Shown here piece by piece: positions 28,115-60,278 of a stretch of DNA of 64,000 nucleotides; the first letter of the stretch is position 1, and the number at the start of each line of letters is the position of its first letter. The position numbers and the translations under genes were made by a program. The notes beneath the pieces were generated by a model, which made no database searches, had not been told where the DNA came from, and was given only the letters and a program-made list of their open reading frames with translations. The stretch comes from Amoebidium appalachense (lineage: Eukaryota > Ichthyosporea): NCBI GenBank assembly GCA_963693365.1, contig CAVNZM010000006.1, positions 9,734,001 through 9,798,000 on the forward strand. Reading direction: 5' to 3'.

Positions 28115-28783
28115 CGGCAAGCCGGGAGTAGTGGTGGGAAGGGGGTGGATACGTGTGGTGTGTGTGTGTGTTCTGGGGGGGGGGGGGGGGGGGGGGGGGA
28201 GGGGGGGGGATGAGAGGGATTTTCGAGCCGGGGGCCAGAGTGAAGTCGGATATGGGGGCTAGGAGGTCATGATGTTAAGGAGGTGAGGTTGGGTTGGCTT
28301 TCCTTGACCGCCTATGAACCCCTCTTGCATGGCCTCCATCTCATATGTTCCCTATTTCCTCCCTTCCAGGCAGCAGACAAGAACAAAGGCAAGTCCAAGC
28401 CGGTGCTTGCCCCCATCAAGGTGGAGCCCAAGGTGTACTTTGCCAACGAGCGCACGTTCCTCAACTGGCTGCACACGGCCGTGCTGATCAGCACCATAGC
28501 CCTGGCCCTGCTCAACCTGCATGGCTCCTCAAAGGGCCACAGGGGCAAGGCAAGCAAGATTGCCGGCGTCACCCTCCTCCCCGTTGCCATGCTGTTTTTG
28601 GTCTATGCCCTGTACATCTACTTCTGGCGCCATACAAAAATTTTGGCGCGGTATCCCGGTCCATATAACACGGTGGGGGGGCCGGTGCTGCTCACGAGTG
28701 TGTTTATTGGTACGCTGCTGCTGAACTACATCGTGTGGTTTGTAGAGAACGGCACGGATCCGTCGCAGTGGGGGAAGATCTAG
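22288..28783 (+). CDS. VTC4: VTC4-type polyphosphate polymerase: SPX, VTC catalytic domain and DUF202 TM domain, 679 aa
   Basis: Exons: 22288-22455, 23887-24435, 25521-25775, 26190-26297, 26736-27044, 27410-27646, 28370-28783 (TAG). Every intron is phase 0. The family makes polyphosphate from ATP and passes it into vacuoles or acidocalcisomes. Seen: an SPX domain (1 to about 150) opening MKFGKHL and carrying the inositol-pyrophosphate-binding cluster KILKKHDK (121-128). The triphosphate-tunnel catalytic domain (about 187-463) has K190 (TTKYW), R255/R257 (IRFRYYG), K271 (VERKT), K290 (VLKEKH), R373 (MVREW), E408 (LEVK) and K438 (FSKF), all at positions matching the yeast Vtc4 active site as I recall it. 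An acidic linker follows (about 515-527). The DUF202 domain (560-670) carries EPKVYFANERTFLNW and three TMs. Intact tunnel residues argue for Vtc4 rather than the inactive Vtc2/3. A near-complete match of length (yeast about 721) supports a full gene. Confidence 0.96.
22632..22702. repeat. GT microsatellite in VTC4 intron 1
   Basis: An uninterrupted GT array of about 35 units follows GT-rich degenerate sequence that begins right after the exon 1 donor at 22456. Confidence 0.95.
26514..26561. repeat. Poly-C run of about 48 nt in VTC4 intron 4
   Basis: An uninterrupted C-run on the sense strand, followed by further C-rich runs to 26663. It is one of the longest homopolymers in the window. Confidence 0.9.
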
Positions 28784-29654
28784 AGGGTTAATGGGTGTGT
28801 GGCGGTAGGTATAACATGGTGGGTGCTTGTGGGTTGTTGAAGAAACATTGATCACCATGTCGATGGAAAGTTATCTCGGCTAAGGGCGTCGAGTTTATTC
28901 TATTTGGTCAAACGGGGGGGGGGGGGGCAACATAGGTGTCGTTGTATCATATGTAGTCTTGGGCCATTTGGCATAACAGGCAATGCTCGCTGATTGTGTG
29001 TTTTGTAGAATTGTTGTTTTTAATAATGTGTCTCTGTGTCAGTGAGTACAGTAACGTTGAAAGGCTACAGAACTTAAATTAGCATCTAGTAGTAAGATAA
29101 ATTGATCACGGGTGTGGGATACATGTACGGATCAGGTTTGTGATTAATAACTGTTGTGCGTGGTTGAGGATAAGATATTATCCGGAATGCAATTGATAGA
29201 CCATGCCCAAACTTCAAGGTATTGACATTTGTTGATGTATTGACTCCACACTGTGACAACGTAGGTGGCCAGTGGTCACCTATCGCTTATTTTGTCAGAT
29301 GCAAAAAATATATCTAAACTTGAGTACCTGCGACCTCCTTTTTCCTTGGCTTTTGGCGCAGACATTCGCATTAGTTTCTTCGCTTGTCGAGTGTAGCTCC
29401 ACAGCTGAATTTGTTTCTTGGGTAGGCTAAGAAAATCACTCCCCTCGTACCCCCCCCCTTTCTCCCCCTTGATCGTGATGACTTGGGCCCCCTTAGCCTA
29501 AGGATGGATTCTGCTGATAAAGCATGCTCGATGCGTGCGTTGCACAATCAGCGCTGTGTTGTCTGTCGTGCATTTTGTACTTTACACTCGGGAGTCTGTA
29601 TGTGTAATGACTTGGGTGGCATACGTCAATTCAACCCCCCCCCCCCTCCCCCCC

Positions 29655-29723
<69 letters not shown>

Positions 29724-30886
29724 CACATGGCCACTCATGGCTATCACGACCACTCATAATTACGTACACACCGATACCTATAAGGCCACCCATAGGATTC
29801 ATGATCATCAGGGCCCAAAAAGTGGCTCACACAATGACACACAAACACGTGGCATGTACATGCAGTGCGTAGGCTCCTGTGCTTCAAAGCCACAGATCTA
29901 GACTGCAACCAAGTTATTGTGATTGGCTGTTTTCCTTATTGGGGTGTACGTATACGCTAACTTTTGATCCCTCGATCGACATATAGCCAACCACATATAG
30001 CTGTGGCTGGCAGCTGCAGATATCGATCAGAGCATCCGCCCACACCTAATATTACGTACACTATAGTAGCTTGGTAGACCTAGTACGTCTGGGCCATACA
30101 GCTGCACGCGAGTCATTGTGTGGTATGAGTGAGACCCAGAGAATGCCGGAGTGCGCGAGTGTGGAGCCTGGTGGGCGGGTGCTTGTGTGCCACTAAATTG
30201 AAGTAGGTGGTCGAGGGGGTGTGGTGAGGTGGGTGGGGGGCGGGGGGGAGAGGGGGGGGGGGGATTGGAGGGGGGGGGGGGACGGCACTTGTACGTACAG
30301 CTAGAGCGATACAGTAACCAGTACTGTTAAAGTAGTCAAATTCAAAATTGCAGGCAAAAGAGGTTATATAATTATGTTGCCGGTGACTGCTGTGCAGTTG
30401 GGCTAAAACCTATATTACACATGTGGTATACGTACAGCATTTTTATGGACATACACTGTACTGCAGTACACTGTACACACCTTTGTGTGTGTGCATGCAT
30501 GCCCTTGGGATGCCCGGTGTGTATCCACACATCTGTGCGAAGGCATTCATACGACAATTAAGCAACGCCCCAAACATGACCATTAATGACAAGCGAGAGC
30601 CTCTGCCTGCCGTGACAAAGGGGTGCATGCAAAGGGCATTAGATTTCGTACTGTGGGTTGACTGTACTTTCACCATATTTAGTAGGAATATTGGCACTGT
30701 GGTTTGCATGAAGGTGTGTGCGGTATTGGGAAAAAAAAAAGTTAAACACATTCGAATAGAATCTGGAAACGGCCTGCACCCTAAACCATTCTAATCTAAT
30801 CAAGAACAAAAAGGGAAAAGACAGACTTGCACTACGGCGGGTTGTCTCTAGGCAGCCTGCACACGGCACACAGCTGATTGTGCGGC
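28784..30886. other. Convergent 3' flanks of VTC4 (+) and the BAG-like gene (-)
   Basis: No coding exon was found. Most of it (28800-29600 and 29880-30880) has ordinary composition. Frames at 29483-29872 and 30423-30794 have no family signature. A composite C32-A33 tract lies at 29656-29720 and a G-rich stretch at 30231-30281. Confidence 0.55.
29656..29720. repeat. Composite C32-A33 homopolymer
   Basis: Poly-C (29656-29687) passes directly into poly-A (29688-29720). It is the clearest intergenic example of the C-then-A composite. Confidence 0.93.
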
Positions 30887-31056
30887 TCAGTTTGACCGCA
30901 GCTGGCGCACCCGCTTGACCAAAGTGTCAATCTGTGGATTATTTACACGTGAGGGACGACACCCAGGTGGGGAAAGGGGGAAGAAAGGGCAAAAGAGAGG
31001 TGACGAGGGGGGGGGAGGGGGGGGGGGGGTGCTTGCGCGCACACGCGCGTGAAGTT

Positions 31057-31087
<31 letters not shown>

Positions 31088-31368
31088 GAGGGTAAGAACG
31101 CAGAAAAGGACCGTCGGAAAGCATAAGCCGGGAGAGTGGAAAGGAATCAGGGATCGGGAGAGAAAGGCAGAGTGAAGGGGCCGAAAAGGGGGAGGAGGGG
31201 AGGGAGGGGGAGGGATGGGCGGAGGTTGAGGGCAAGAGAGAGATGAAGAAAGAAAGAGAAAGCAGAGGTACGGAAGAGAAAAAGAAGAGAGAGGAGGGAG
31301 AAAGAGGTGAAAGGGAAAGCACACCGGGTGAAGGAGGGGGAGGGGGCATAGAGAGAGAGAGAGCGTGG

Positions 31369-31463
<95 letters not shown>

Positions 31464-31906
31464 ACACACACAGCAACCCCCCCCCCCCCCCCCCCCTCCC
31501 CCCCTCCCGCCTTCCCCCTTTCCCCCCTCCCTCCACCACAACCACCCACCCACCCACCCACAAAATGCACACGCATGTACACACACACACTTTCCCCCCT
31601 TTTATTATTATTATTATTATTATTATGATTATTATTATTATTATTACCATTACCATTACCATTATTATTATTATTTTATTTTATTTCATTTTATTTTTTG
31701 GGGGGGAAGGGGGGAGGGGAGGGGAGGGGGTGATAGGAAGGGGGGAGGGGGGAGGGGGGCGGGAAAGGAGAGGAGGGGGGGAAAGGGGGGGGGGGGGGGA
31801 GGGGATGGGAGGGGAGTGTGCAGGAGGGGAGGTGAGGAGTGCGGGGGGGTGGGTGGGTAGGTGGGGGAGGGGCAGAGAGGGGGTGATGGTGGTGGTGGTG
31901 GTGTGT

Positions 31907-31937
<31 letters not shown>

Positions 31938-32067
31938 GGGGGGGGGAGGGAGGGGGGAGAACTGCGCTATGGAGCACATAGAATAGAAAAAGAAACACAC
32001 ACATGTTCATGGGGAAGCACCAGGAGGGAAGTAAGTGCTGGTAGTGGCAGTGGCGATGCTGCTGCTG

Positions 32068-32111
<44 letters not shown>

Positions 32112-32113
32112 AT

Positions 32114-32168
<55 letters not shown>

Positions 32169-34305
32169 GGGAGTAGGGGGGGGGGGGGCAATCACATAAA
32201 GTTTGGCACACAGCACACACCACCTACCAGTGCCTCGAGTCGTTGGATGTCCTCGATGCTGTGGCGTTTCCTCTGCCTGTTCTTTTCGTGCATGCCCTCT
32301 GCCGTGCTGCCGTACTTGTCACACTCAAGCATGATGGCCATGAGAACCTCGTTCTCCGTCAATAGCCCCTTCTCCAGTTGGGATAGCCTCCCTCCCTCAT
32401 GCTCCCTGCACACACAAACACGGGTGAATCGATGAGCCTGATACCTTTAAAGGTAGCTCTTATTTGAGCTGGCTCCTATTTTTCAAAAATTCAGAGTAAA
32501 CATCTCGTGTACAGACAAAACTTTAACCAAGGGGCTGATCAAGCGAATTCTGTCATTCTTTTGCCTAATCGTTCGAACCCACCAGGGAACCAGTCAGCCC
32601 CTTACAACCATAAAAAAGCTCTTTCTTGCCCGTCTACTTCACCCACGTTTTCGTATCCAACACTTCGAAGGAACCAGCACCCTATTCAGACACACTACAG
32701 CAGACACTAACCATAATAAGAAGAGAGCACTTACAGCAACTGCTCCTCTTCCACTAGCTGCTCCTGTAGCTTTGCTAGTCGGTCCTCAGATGCCTCTGTG
32801 TGGTGCATGTCCATTACTACGATTGCTCATTAACTCAAACAAAACGGCAAGCCCCCCAGCCCCCCCCCCCCCCCCCCCCCCCCCCGGGGGTCCCCAGCCC
32901 CCTTCCTCCTGTGCAAGGCCCCTTACCTACCCCCCCCCCCCCTCCCCCTTTCACTCCCGGGAGGAAGAGAAGATTTGCCAAAGGGTGGGAAGTTAGTTGT
33001 ACATACAACCCCCCCCCCCCCCCCCTCCCCCCCCCCCCTCTCCCCCCCCCCCCCCCCAAAAAATAAAAATGGGGAGGGGAGGAGGGGGGACGGGGGAGGG
33101 CGAGGCAGGGGGGCCGGGGGAGGGGGAAGAGAAGGCTTCATTCTTTCAAAATACACACGGATGTTTAATAGCATCCGGACACGCTCACGCTAGAATAAGA
33201 GCCAGCGCAGACCTCGGCAAGGGAAAGAGGTGGGCCAGGGCGAAGGTGGGGTATGGGGGGGGGGGAGAGGGGGTAGGTTAGGTGGTGAAAGGCAGGAGAG
33301 AGCAATCAGTGGGACAAAGAGGGCAGGGGTGGCAAAGGGAATGAATTGCTCGGGACAAAACACAAGCATCACGTCCCCATGGGGGAAACACGTGCATCCG
33401 TGGGTAGATCTAAGCGTGCCAGGATGTTTTGGAAACCCATTGGGGTGTTCCGGTGCATCCACCAGCGAGTATGAGAAATTCGAGGTAGTACATGCCCATA
33501 GGGGAGCAGTATAGGGTTGGAGTAAGTGGCACATCCGTAGAAGCAGCAGAGGAAGCAACATGATTAGCTATAAGGAATGGGGTAGCCGAGCAGGTAGGCA
33601 CACGAGCCGGGGGGGCAGGGGGGGGGGGGGGGGGGGGTTTGAGGCGTTGTTGACAACGGCAGAGAGCTGAGAACTTCCTGGGCAACCCCATAGCAGTGCA
33701 CACATACACACTCGCAAAACATGTGTAAGATCTACACCCTTGGATTTGATTACCAGTTTGACAGAGGTCCTTTAATACCTAACAGCCAAGTACGTGCAGG
33801 TCCCCTCCCCTCCCCCTTCCCCCCCCCCCTCACCCCCCCCCCCCCCCCCCCCCTTCCCCTCCCTCCCCCCTCCCCTCCCCCCCCTCGAGCGTCCTCCCCC
33901 TCCCCCCCCCCCCCCCCCTTCCCGGTCCTCCCCCCCCTCCGTCCCCTCCCCCCACCCACCCTACCCCTTCCCCCTCCCCTCCCCACAAAATTCCTAAGTT
34001 TATCAATTTCAAGCTTTCTGGAAGATGACAGTGACAAACCATCCCCAACCTAGCTGTGTCTCTCTTAGTCATGATAATTCAGGTACTGCTCATGCATTTG
34101 AGCAACACAACTGGCACACAGTCATACCGATTCTTCGTCGAAGGCTCTTCAGAGTAACAGCAAGTCCCTTTCCTCTTTCCAGCTCCGCTCTTCGTTTGTC
34201 GTGAGCTACCTGATCGAATACAACGTAGCCTATAAATCCTATGACACCCGCTACTGCAAGTGCTACAACCAGTCGATCTCGGTTGTCCATGTTAGCAGCC
34301 ATCAT
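30887..34305 (-). CDS. Single-TM protein with BAG-like domain (Snl1 architecture), 160 aa
   Basis: Four exons on the minus strand: 34305-34128, 32816-32735, 32405-32228, 30931-30887 (TGA). Junction phases 1, 2 and 0 all agree. The protein starts MMAANMDNRD, then has one hydrophobic helix at 12-30 (LVVALAVAGVIGFIGYVVF). A basic stretch ends in RRRI (56-59), followed by a helical Glu/Leu/Gln-rich segment (70-100). The C-terminal three-helix region (about 98-160) contains NEVLMAIMLECD, NRQRKRHSIEDIQRLEAL and IDTLVKRVRQL. This matches the BAG pattern: Leu-Met-rich helix 2, Asp, an R-x-x-RK basic patch, IQxL. Known role of BAG domains: nucleotide exchange on Hsp70. Yeast Snl1 has the same TM-plus-BAG plan and length (159 aa) on the ER/nuclear envelope. 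The assignment is by pattern, not search; a different short helical membrane protein remains possible. Confidence 0.7.
31371..31460. repeat. GA microsatellite in the BAG-like gene intron 3
   Basis: About 45 uninterrupted GA units on the plus strand (CT on the sense strand of this minus-strand gene), followed by a CA stretch and a poly-C run. Confidence 0.95.
31603..31699. repeat. ATT/ATTACC microsatellite ending in T-then-G runs
   Basis: Imperfect TTA trinucleotide repeats contain TTACCA interruptions, then TTTTA repeats, ending in T6 followed by G7. Confidence 0.9.
32128..32167. repeat. Poly-G run of about 40 nt after GT arrays
   Basis: The run is preceded by GT/CG alternation at 32069-32127. 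On the sense (minus) strand of the BAG-like gene it is poly-C followed by CA repeats. Confidence 0.9.
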
Positions 34306-34953
34306 CCAGCTTGTGTCAGCGCACTTGGTACGGGTGTTGGTTCAATCGAGTGCGGGTATTGCTTGGGTTATTAGTTCGAAAAACAACCTTGGAAATCAAG
34401 CATCAAAAATTAGGTGAGAAACAAGTCACAGAGCAGGCCCACTCTCTTTCCTCAAGTCGTGACATACAAACAGAGCGAGGAAAACAGAGTGAGGAAGTTT
34501 CGAAATGACTGAAGGAGTGGCGGCCAGTCGGCCGGGGCACGCGGAAGAAAGTGGGCACCAAATTAAACCAATCAAATCATCGAGCGTAAAAAAAAGCGCG
34601 AAATTTTCTAATATTTGGAGCGAGGCAAAAAACGGCTCTGCCAACCTCTCCCACCAGAAGGTCTTGCGTGTTGCGTTCGAGTCGAGCAACGTTTGAAGTC
34701 GGTGAAGATAGGCTTTTTGGTCTATATTTCCTGAGGGCGGAGGGGAGTCTTTTTGCTGTGTAGATATGAGAAAGTGTAGAGGTTATGCTGAGTAAACTGG
34801 GGCTGCAGCGCATTTGGGCCTTTCAAGGCGGTATTCGTTAGCTCGCAGCACCCGTTAAGGGGCCCCTAACAAGGCGACGAGACTGCCATACTAGTTTCCT
34901 TTTCAAACATAGAAAAGTGTTTATTGCTTGATACGTGCCTTTAGAAGTGGAAA
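34306..34953. promoter_or_regulatory. Divergent upstream region between the BAG-like and coiled-coil genes
   Basis: These 648 bp lie between two outward-facing start codons and are free of long homopolymers. They probably hold both promoters. The small frames in it (34311-34508, 34505-34696) have no family signature. Confidence 0.5.
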
Positions 34954-50948
<15,995 letters not shown>

Positions 50949-51073
50949 CACTAGCACAGTAGTACATAAGTGTGCATGATTATCTGACCTATCACTGGTT
51001 TTCTCCTCAACTGCCTGCTGATTTACTATAGCCTATATGCATTCTTCTTAGCTCTGTCCGATGCCCCCCCCCC

Positions 51074-51118
<45 letters not shown>

Positions 51119-51826
51119 AAAAAAGAAAAAGGAAAAGAAAAAAAAAACTACATCCAGGGATAGAGAGTTTCACCTAACACAGCAACTTTTACACATTCTC
51201 GATCCCTAATAGATACGTAAAAAAAAAAAACTAAGCTTCCTATGCCACAATTTCTTTTCAGCAACCAAATTTAGTACACCGAGCCACACCCTTAGTTGCC
51301 CAGAACATGCAAACCTTTCTACACCATAGCCGTATAAGTATTCGAAGCTAGAGAAGGGGGCTTGAATATTCCAAATAAACTGCATGTTGGCAGTGCCGCA
51401 GCAAACAGAGACATGCAAAGTGTGTGAAAGACGAGTTGCCGTCCATCAAGCTGTTTTTAGGATTAGCAGGGGCACAAAGAAATGTACACCCTAAGTGTAA
51501 CGTGAGGGTAGTGAGAGAAGGGCAGGTGGATTGTATCAGTGACGAATGAATGTGTGTGTGTGTGTGTGTGTGCACGTGAGTGTGTAGGGGGGGGGGGGGG
51601 GAGGGGGGGAAGGCCTGTTGGAGTACGGTGTGATTGTTCGGTATACGTAGAGACAGGTTATATATAGTATTTTTCTAGAAGTGAAGCCGACGAGCAGAGG
51701 GCAAAGGAGACACGGGAGAGATTGGAGGGCAAGCGGGAGGTGGAGTGAGGCACTTTCGACAGACGGGTGACGGGGGAAAAGATGTGTGTATATAGTATTC
51801 GCCAGGAAGGGGGAGGGAGAGAGAGA

Positions 51827-51859
<33 letters not shown>

Positions 51860-52640
51860 GGGGGCTGGTTCGGTACGCAAGGAAGCAAAAAGCACACAAC
51901 CGTTGGCTAGGTGCACAAGCAAGAGAGAACAGGGGGGAAGGGGGGGGGGGGGGGGGGGGGGGAGAGAGAGAGGGGGATAAGGTTGTAAAGGGTACTTTGT
52001 GTGTATGTGTAGGTGCAACTGGGCCTGTGAGAGGAGTTGATGGCAAGAGAGGAAAGGGGTTTAAAGGGACGAGAGAGAGGGTGTGGAGGAGGGAGGAGGG
52101 AGTGAGGGAATAGAAATGAAGCTTTTTTTTATTTTTTTTTTTTGGGGGGGGGGGGGGGGGGGGAGGGGGGAGGAAGGGGGAGGACGGAGTGAGGGAGGAA
52201 GGGGGGAGGGAGGAAGCAGAGTGGGCGAGAGGGAAGGAGGGTAGGACCATAGGTTGGAGAGGGGCCCAGTGAGGTAGAAGAGAGACGAAGCTGAAGCGAG
52301 AAACCGGTGCAGAGAGAGAAAAGCTCTGCGGATACGGACAAATATGAGGAAGGCTCAACAACTTCAGGCGAAGTGTTTTAATCAAGGAGGTAGGAGAGCC
52401 CACGGCTGAGGATTTAGCAACGTACAAGATAAAGTGAAGGCTTCGGCACACCTAAGAACAAGTATCATAGAGCGTAAAACCAAATAAAAAGCGACAGCGG
52501 AGCGTGCCGTGCAAACGCGAAAGCACAGTGCACACCCACCATAAGGCATGACGTGCTGACATGCCAACCGTACACTTTTGACGTGGACCCATGTGCAGTC
52601 TGAAAAATCCACTTTCTCCGCCACCTGACTAAAGAAAAAC

Positions 52641-52702
52641 CTGCAAAGCAGGGACTCTCACTAAATTCACTCTGCAAAGCAGGGACTCTCACTGAATTCA
52701 CT
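52641..52702. repeat. 31-bp tandem duplication
   Basis: The block ctgcaaagcagggactctca and its following 11 bases occur at 52641 and 52672, with one substitution. Confidence 0.93.
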
Positions 52703-53427
52703 GTGAAATCGTTAAAATATCATATATGCAGTATCACTCTGGTTTTTGCTCGGTATGTCCCCTTGGCATATATATAGTTCATATAGCTTGAATATACAGC
52801 TTGGATATCGATCTTTTCCTTCGAAAAACATTGTAAAACAAAATAACCTAATATGTACATTTGTATAGACAGTTAGTGGCTAAAATGTAGATATCATTTC
52901 GAAAAGAGAGTTGAACTCGGTGAGTCCCTCACGTTTGTTGTTGTCGACATCGACAGCGCAAACGTGCAATAATACTGTACATTTTCGAACTATATGGGGT
53001 ACCATAGAAAATTCGTGCCCGTTACGAGATGTATCATTGGCTAAATGTAAATTGAGTCAATGTAAATGTGATTGCTGGGGGCTGGTGTTTGTGTCATTTT
53101 GCAGTACTTCAAATCAGATGCTTTAGAGCTTTGTGCTGCGGTCATGAAAAACACACACACGGAACCGTTTTGGAGACGAAGATTTTGCTCCGTCAGGGCG
53201 AGCGCATCTAAGTTCAGCTACACTAGGCGGCGCATACATCTGATTCATATGCATGTGTGAACTCTTAGCAACACGGAACCGATAAATAGGGATTTCGCGT
53301 TGCTTTTGCTTTATCGGCGTCAGACTTGATGGACGTAGCAAGCAACTAGCTTTGTGACACATGGACAAGTGTGAGGGGGAGAGAGACAGTTGTATACATG
53401 AATCCCTTGCTATGCCCTTCGTTGCAG

Positions 53428-53487
53428 AGGACACACCCTTGTAGGCACACCAACGCCTGCCACTTCCGTGCTTAAGGCTTAAGCCTG
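53428..53487 (+). other. Candidate noncoding 5' UTR exon of CNOT7
   Basis: A pyrimidine stretch ending gttgcag precedes 53428, and a consensus gtaagt donor follows 53487. The 60 bp between contain stops. The next good acceptor (ctgcag at 53876-53881) opens the exon that carries the CNOT7 start codon. Confidence 0.4.
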
Positions 53488-53927
53488 GTAAGTTTTCTTG
53501 GTGTGCGTTTGGTTGCACGACTACGTCTGTTTTTCCGTGGGTGAGCGTGTTCGTCCGGGAAGCTGCTACGGGCTCGATCATCTTAGCAACTGCGAGGCAT
53601 ATAGCTGCGCAGCTGGTGGGCACAGAACACTGCCACACCTCTGCCGACCGTTGAGCCCTCGTTGTGTGCAGGAGGACAACGTATGTTTGTTCAATGCACC
53701 TTCTTCCCTCCGTCTCTCCTCCCCACCCCCTCCCCTTACCCCGCCCGCTCCCTCCCCTCGCTCTCCCTCCCTTCCTCACACTCGCATTCTTTGTGAAGCT
53801 CTTTATCTGTTGCAAGGGAACACTCGGCATTCAACACATCCAACCCAGGACCTAACACTGCTTCCTCTGCTGTGCCTGCAGGTCAACCGCGTAGTTATGC
53901 AAAAGCGTACCAAGAAAAAAGGCGGCT

Positions 53928-58865
<4,938 letters not shown>

Positions 58866-59411
58866 TTGGGTGCTTTGGAACGGGGAAAAGGGCATGTTGA
58901 TGGAGGCGGATGTGGTGATTGTTTGGTCGCCGCTCGTTTCTTCGTATGTGGTTTTGTGGTGTGTGATGCAAAGTATGGGTTTGTATCATTCGGATGTCAC
59001 CGTAGTTCTTGTTCGTGTTATTATGTTATTTGTTGCATAGGTTGCTAGATTTCGTGTTGGTTTTCTTTTGTTTGTGTGTTCGCCATTAGAAGTGAGTTGA
59101 ACATGGAGGATTTGCGTGTGTTGTTGCCTGGTATATGGATTCATGTTGTGGGCAGGAATGCCCGTGGTATATTGTGCATTGGTAGATATGCACAGTAATG
59201 GCATGATATGACATACGAGCATACGATGCACAGATAGAGGTGTGGTGCTGGCCCATAGGGGCCTTGCTTTGTGCTTTTACCCTACTTCTGATTCACATAC
59301 ACAACGAAAGGTATATGTATGTTGCCTCAATGCACATAGAGAAGTGTTGTCAGAACACATACATCGAGTAATCAATCACACACACTTATACACCCGACCC
59401 ACAAGCGCGCG

Positions 59412-59412
<1 letters not shown>

Positions 59413-59478
<66 letters not shown>

Positions 59479-59506
59479 GTCACACACACACACACACACA
59501 CACACA
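59413..59506. repeat. CA microsatellite upstream of ESF1
   Basis: CA repeats at 59413-59476, a GTGT interruption, then CA again to 59506. Confidence 0.95.
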
Positions 59507-59718
59507 TTACACACCACAAACTCAAGCACGTGCAAGTGCGAGCACCTTCACCGTTTCAGAACCGTCTATTCCCCAAACGTTTGAACCCTCACACGTTGCT
59601 GGTGGCTTAGAAGCCATTTGTATCGTGATCGAATTGTGTTGAGTTTCCACGTTGCCCTGTAAGGAGACCAGCAGACCCACAAACCTATGACCATTTAGGG
59701 CAGGCAGCGCCTGCAAAT

Positions 59719-59826
59719 ATGGTGGCCAAGAAGAGCAAAAGCTCGAAAGCAGCGCCGCATGGCCCGCGCGCAACTGCCGGAGTAAAGACTTTGGTGGTGT
59801 GTGCCTGTGTGGCCACAACACAGTAG
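59719..59826 (+). other. Small 35-codon ORF with a basic start, status uncertain
   Basis: ATG at 59719 opens a frame beginning MVAKKSKSSKAAPHG and ending TAG at 59826. A possible gtaaag donor at 59782 would cut it after 21 codons. It could be the first exon of an unrecognised gene, an upstream ORF in the ESF1 leader, or chance. I could not join it in phase to a convincing second exon. Confidence 0.25.
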
Positions 59827-60278
59827 ACTATTATCTAACCATTGACCATGTGATAGTGTGCCTGGCAGCTCGCCTTTCGGAAGGCAGTTTGTATTTTGAC
59901 TGTACTTCACTGCTTTCAGAAGTGGCTGAGGTTGGCACAGTTCAACTGTTCAAGTTCAAACTGCGAATCTATTCACTACTGTAATGGAATGTGAATCAGG
60001 ATCGATTGCAAGGTCCTATTGGCTCCAATTTACGCAAACCTATACTGGTCACGGTTACTGTTGACATGTACATGTGCACGTGTACAAGAATCTGTCGTGT
60101 CAAAGCACAAACGCAAACTTCAGCGGCTCAACGCACTGCAAGGATCTTGTCTCCTAGCTGGTAGTTCTTTTCTGTGCGGTGTGCCGACGGTTCCTTTTCA
60201 AAGCCTTTACTCCAGCTCAACTTCTTTGAATAGATCCATACAGGTGGTTTCCATTGCAGCTAGGCTGCTAGGGTGAAC

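Larger units (their letters stand above)
50949..53927. other. Interval between the coiled-coil gene and CNOT7
   Basis: No protein-coding exon is supported. A composite C34-A16 tract (51075-51124), purine-rich sequence (51590-52260) with a T-then-G composite at 52132-52163, and AT-richer sequence (52600-53400) are seen. An AATAAA at 51374-51379 might end the upstream transcript. The right end holds probable 5' UTR exons of CNOT7. Confidence 0.5.
58866..60278. other. Interval between CNOT7 and ESF1
   Basis: It contains the CNOT7 3' flank, a CA array (59413-59506) and the probable ESF1 promoter and leader. An acceptor-like ttgcag ends at 60259, with an in-frame TAG at 60261-60263. So the ESF1 leader may be spliced and its coding start is 60279. 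No long homopolymers are present here. Confidence 0.5.

Noticed and set aside
31243-31981. Arg/Glu- and Gly-rich ORFs across the GA array
   Set aside because: They are products of purine-only sequence in an intron of the BAG-like gene, with no domain.
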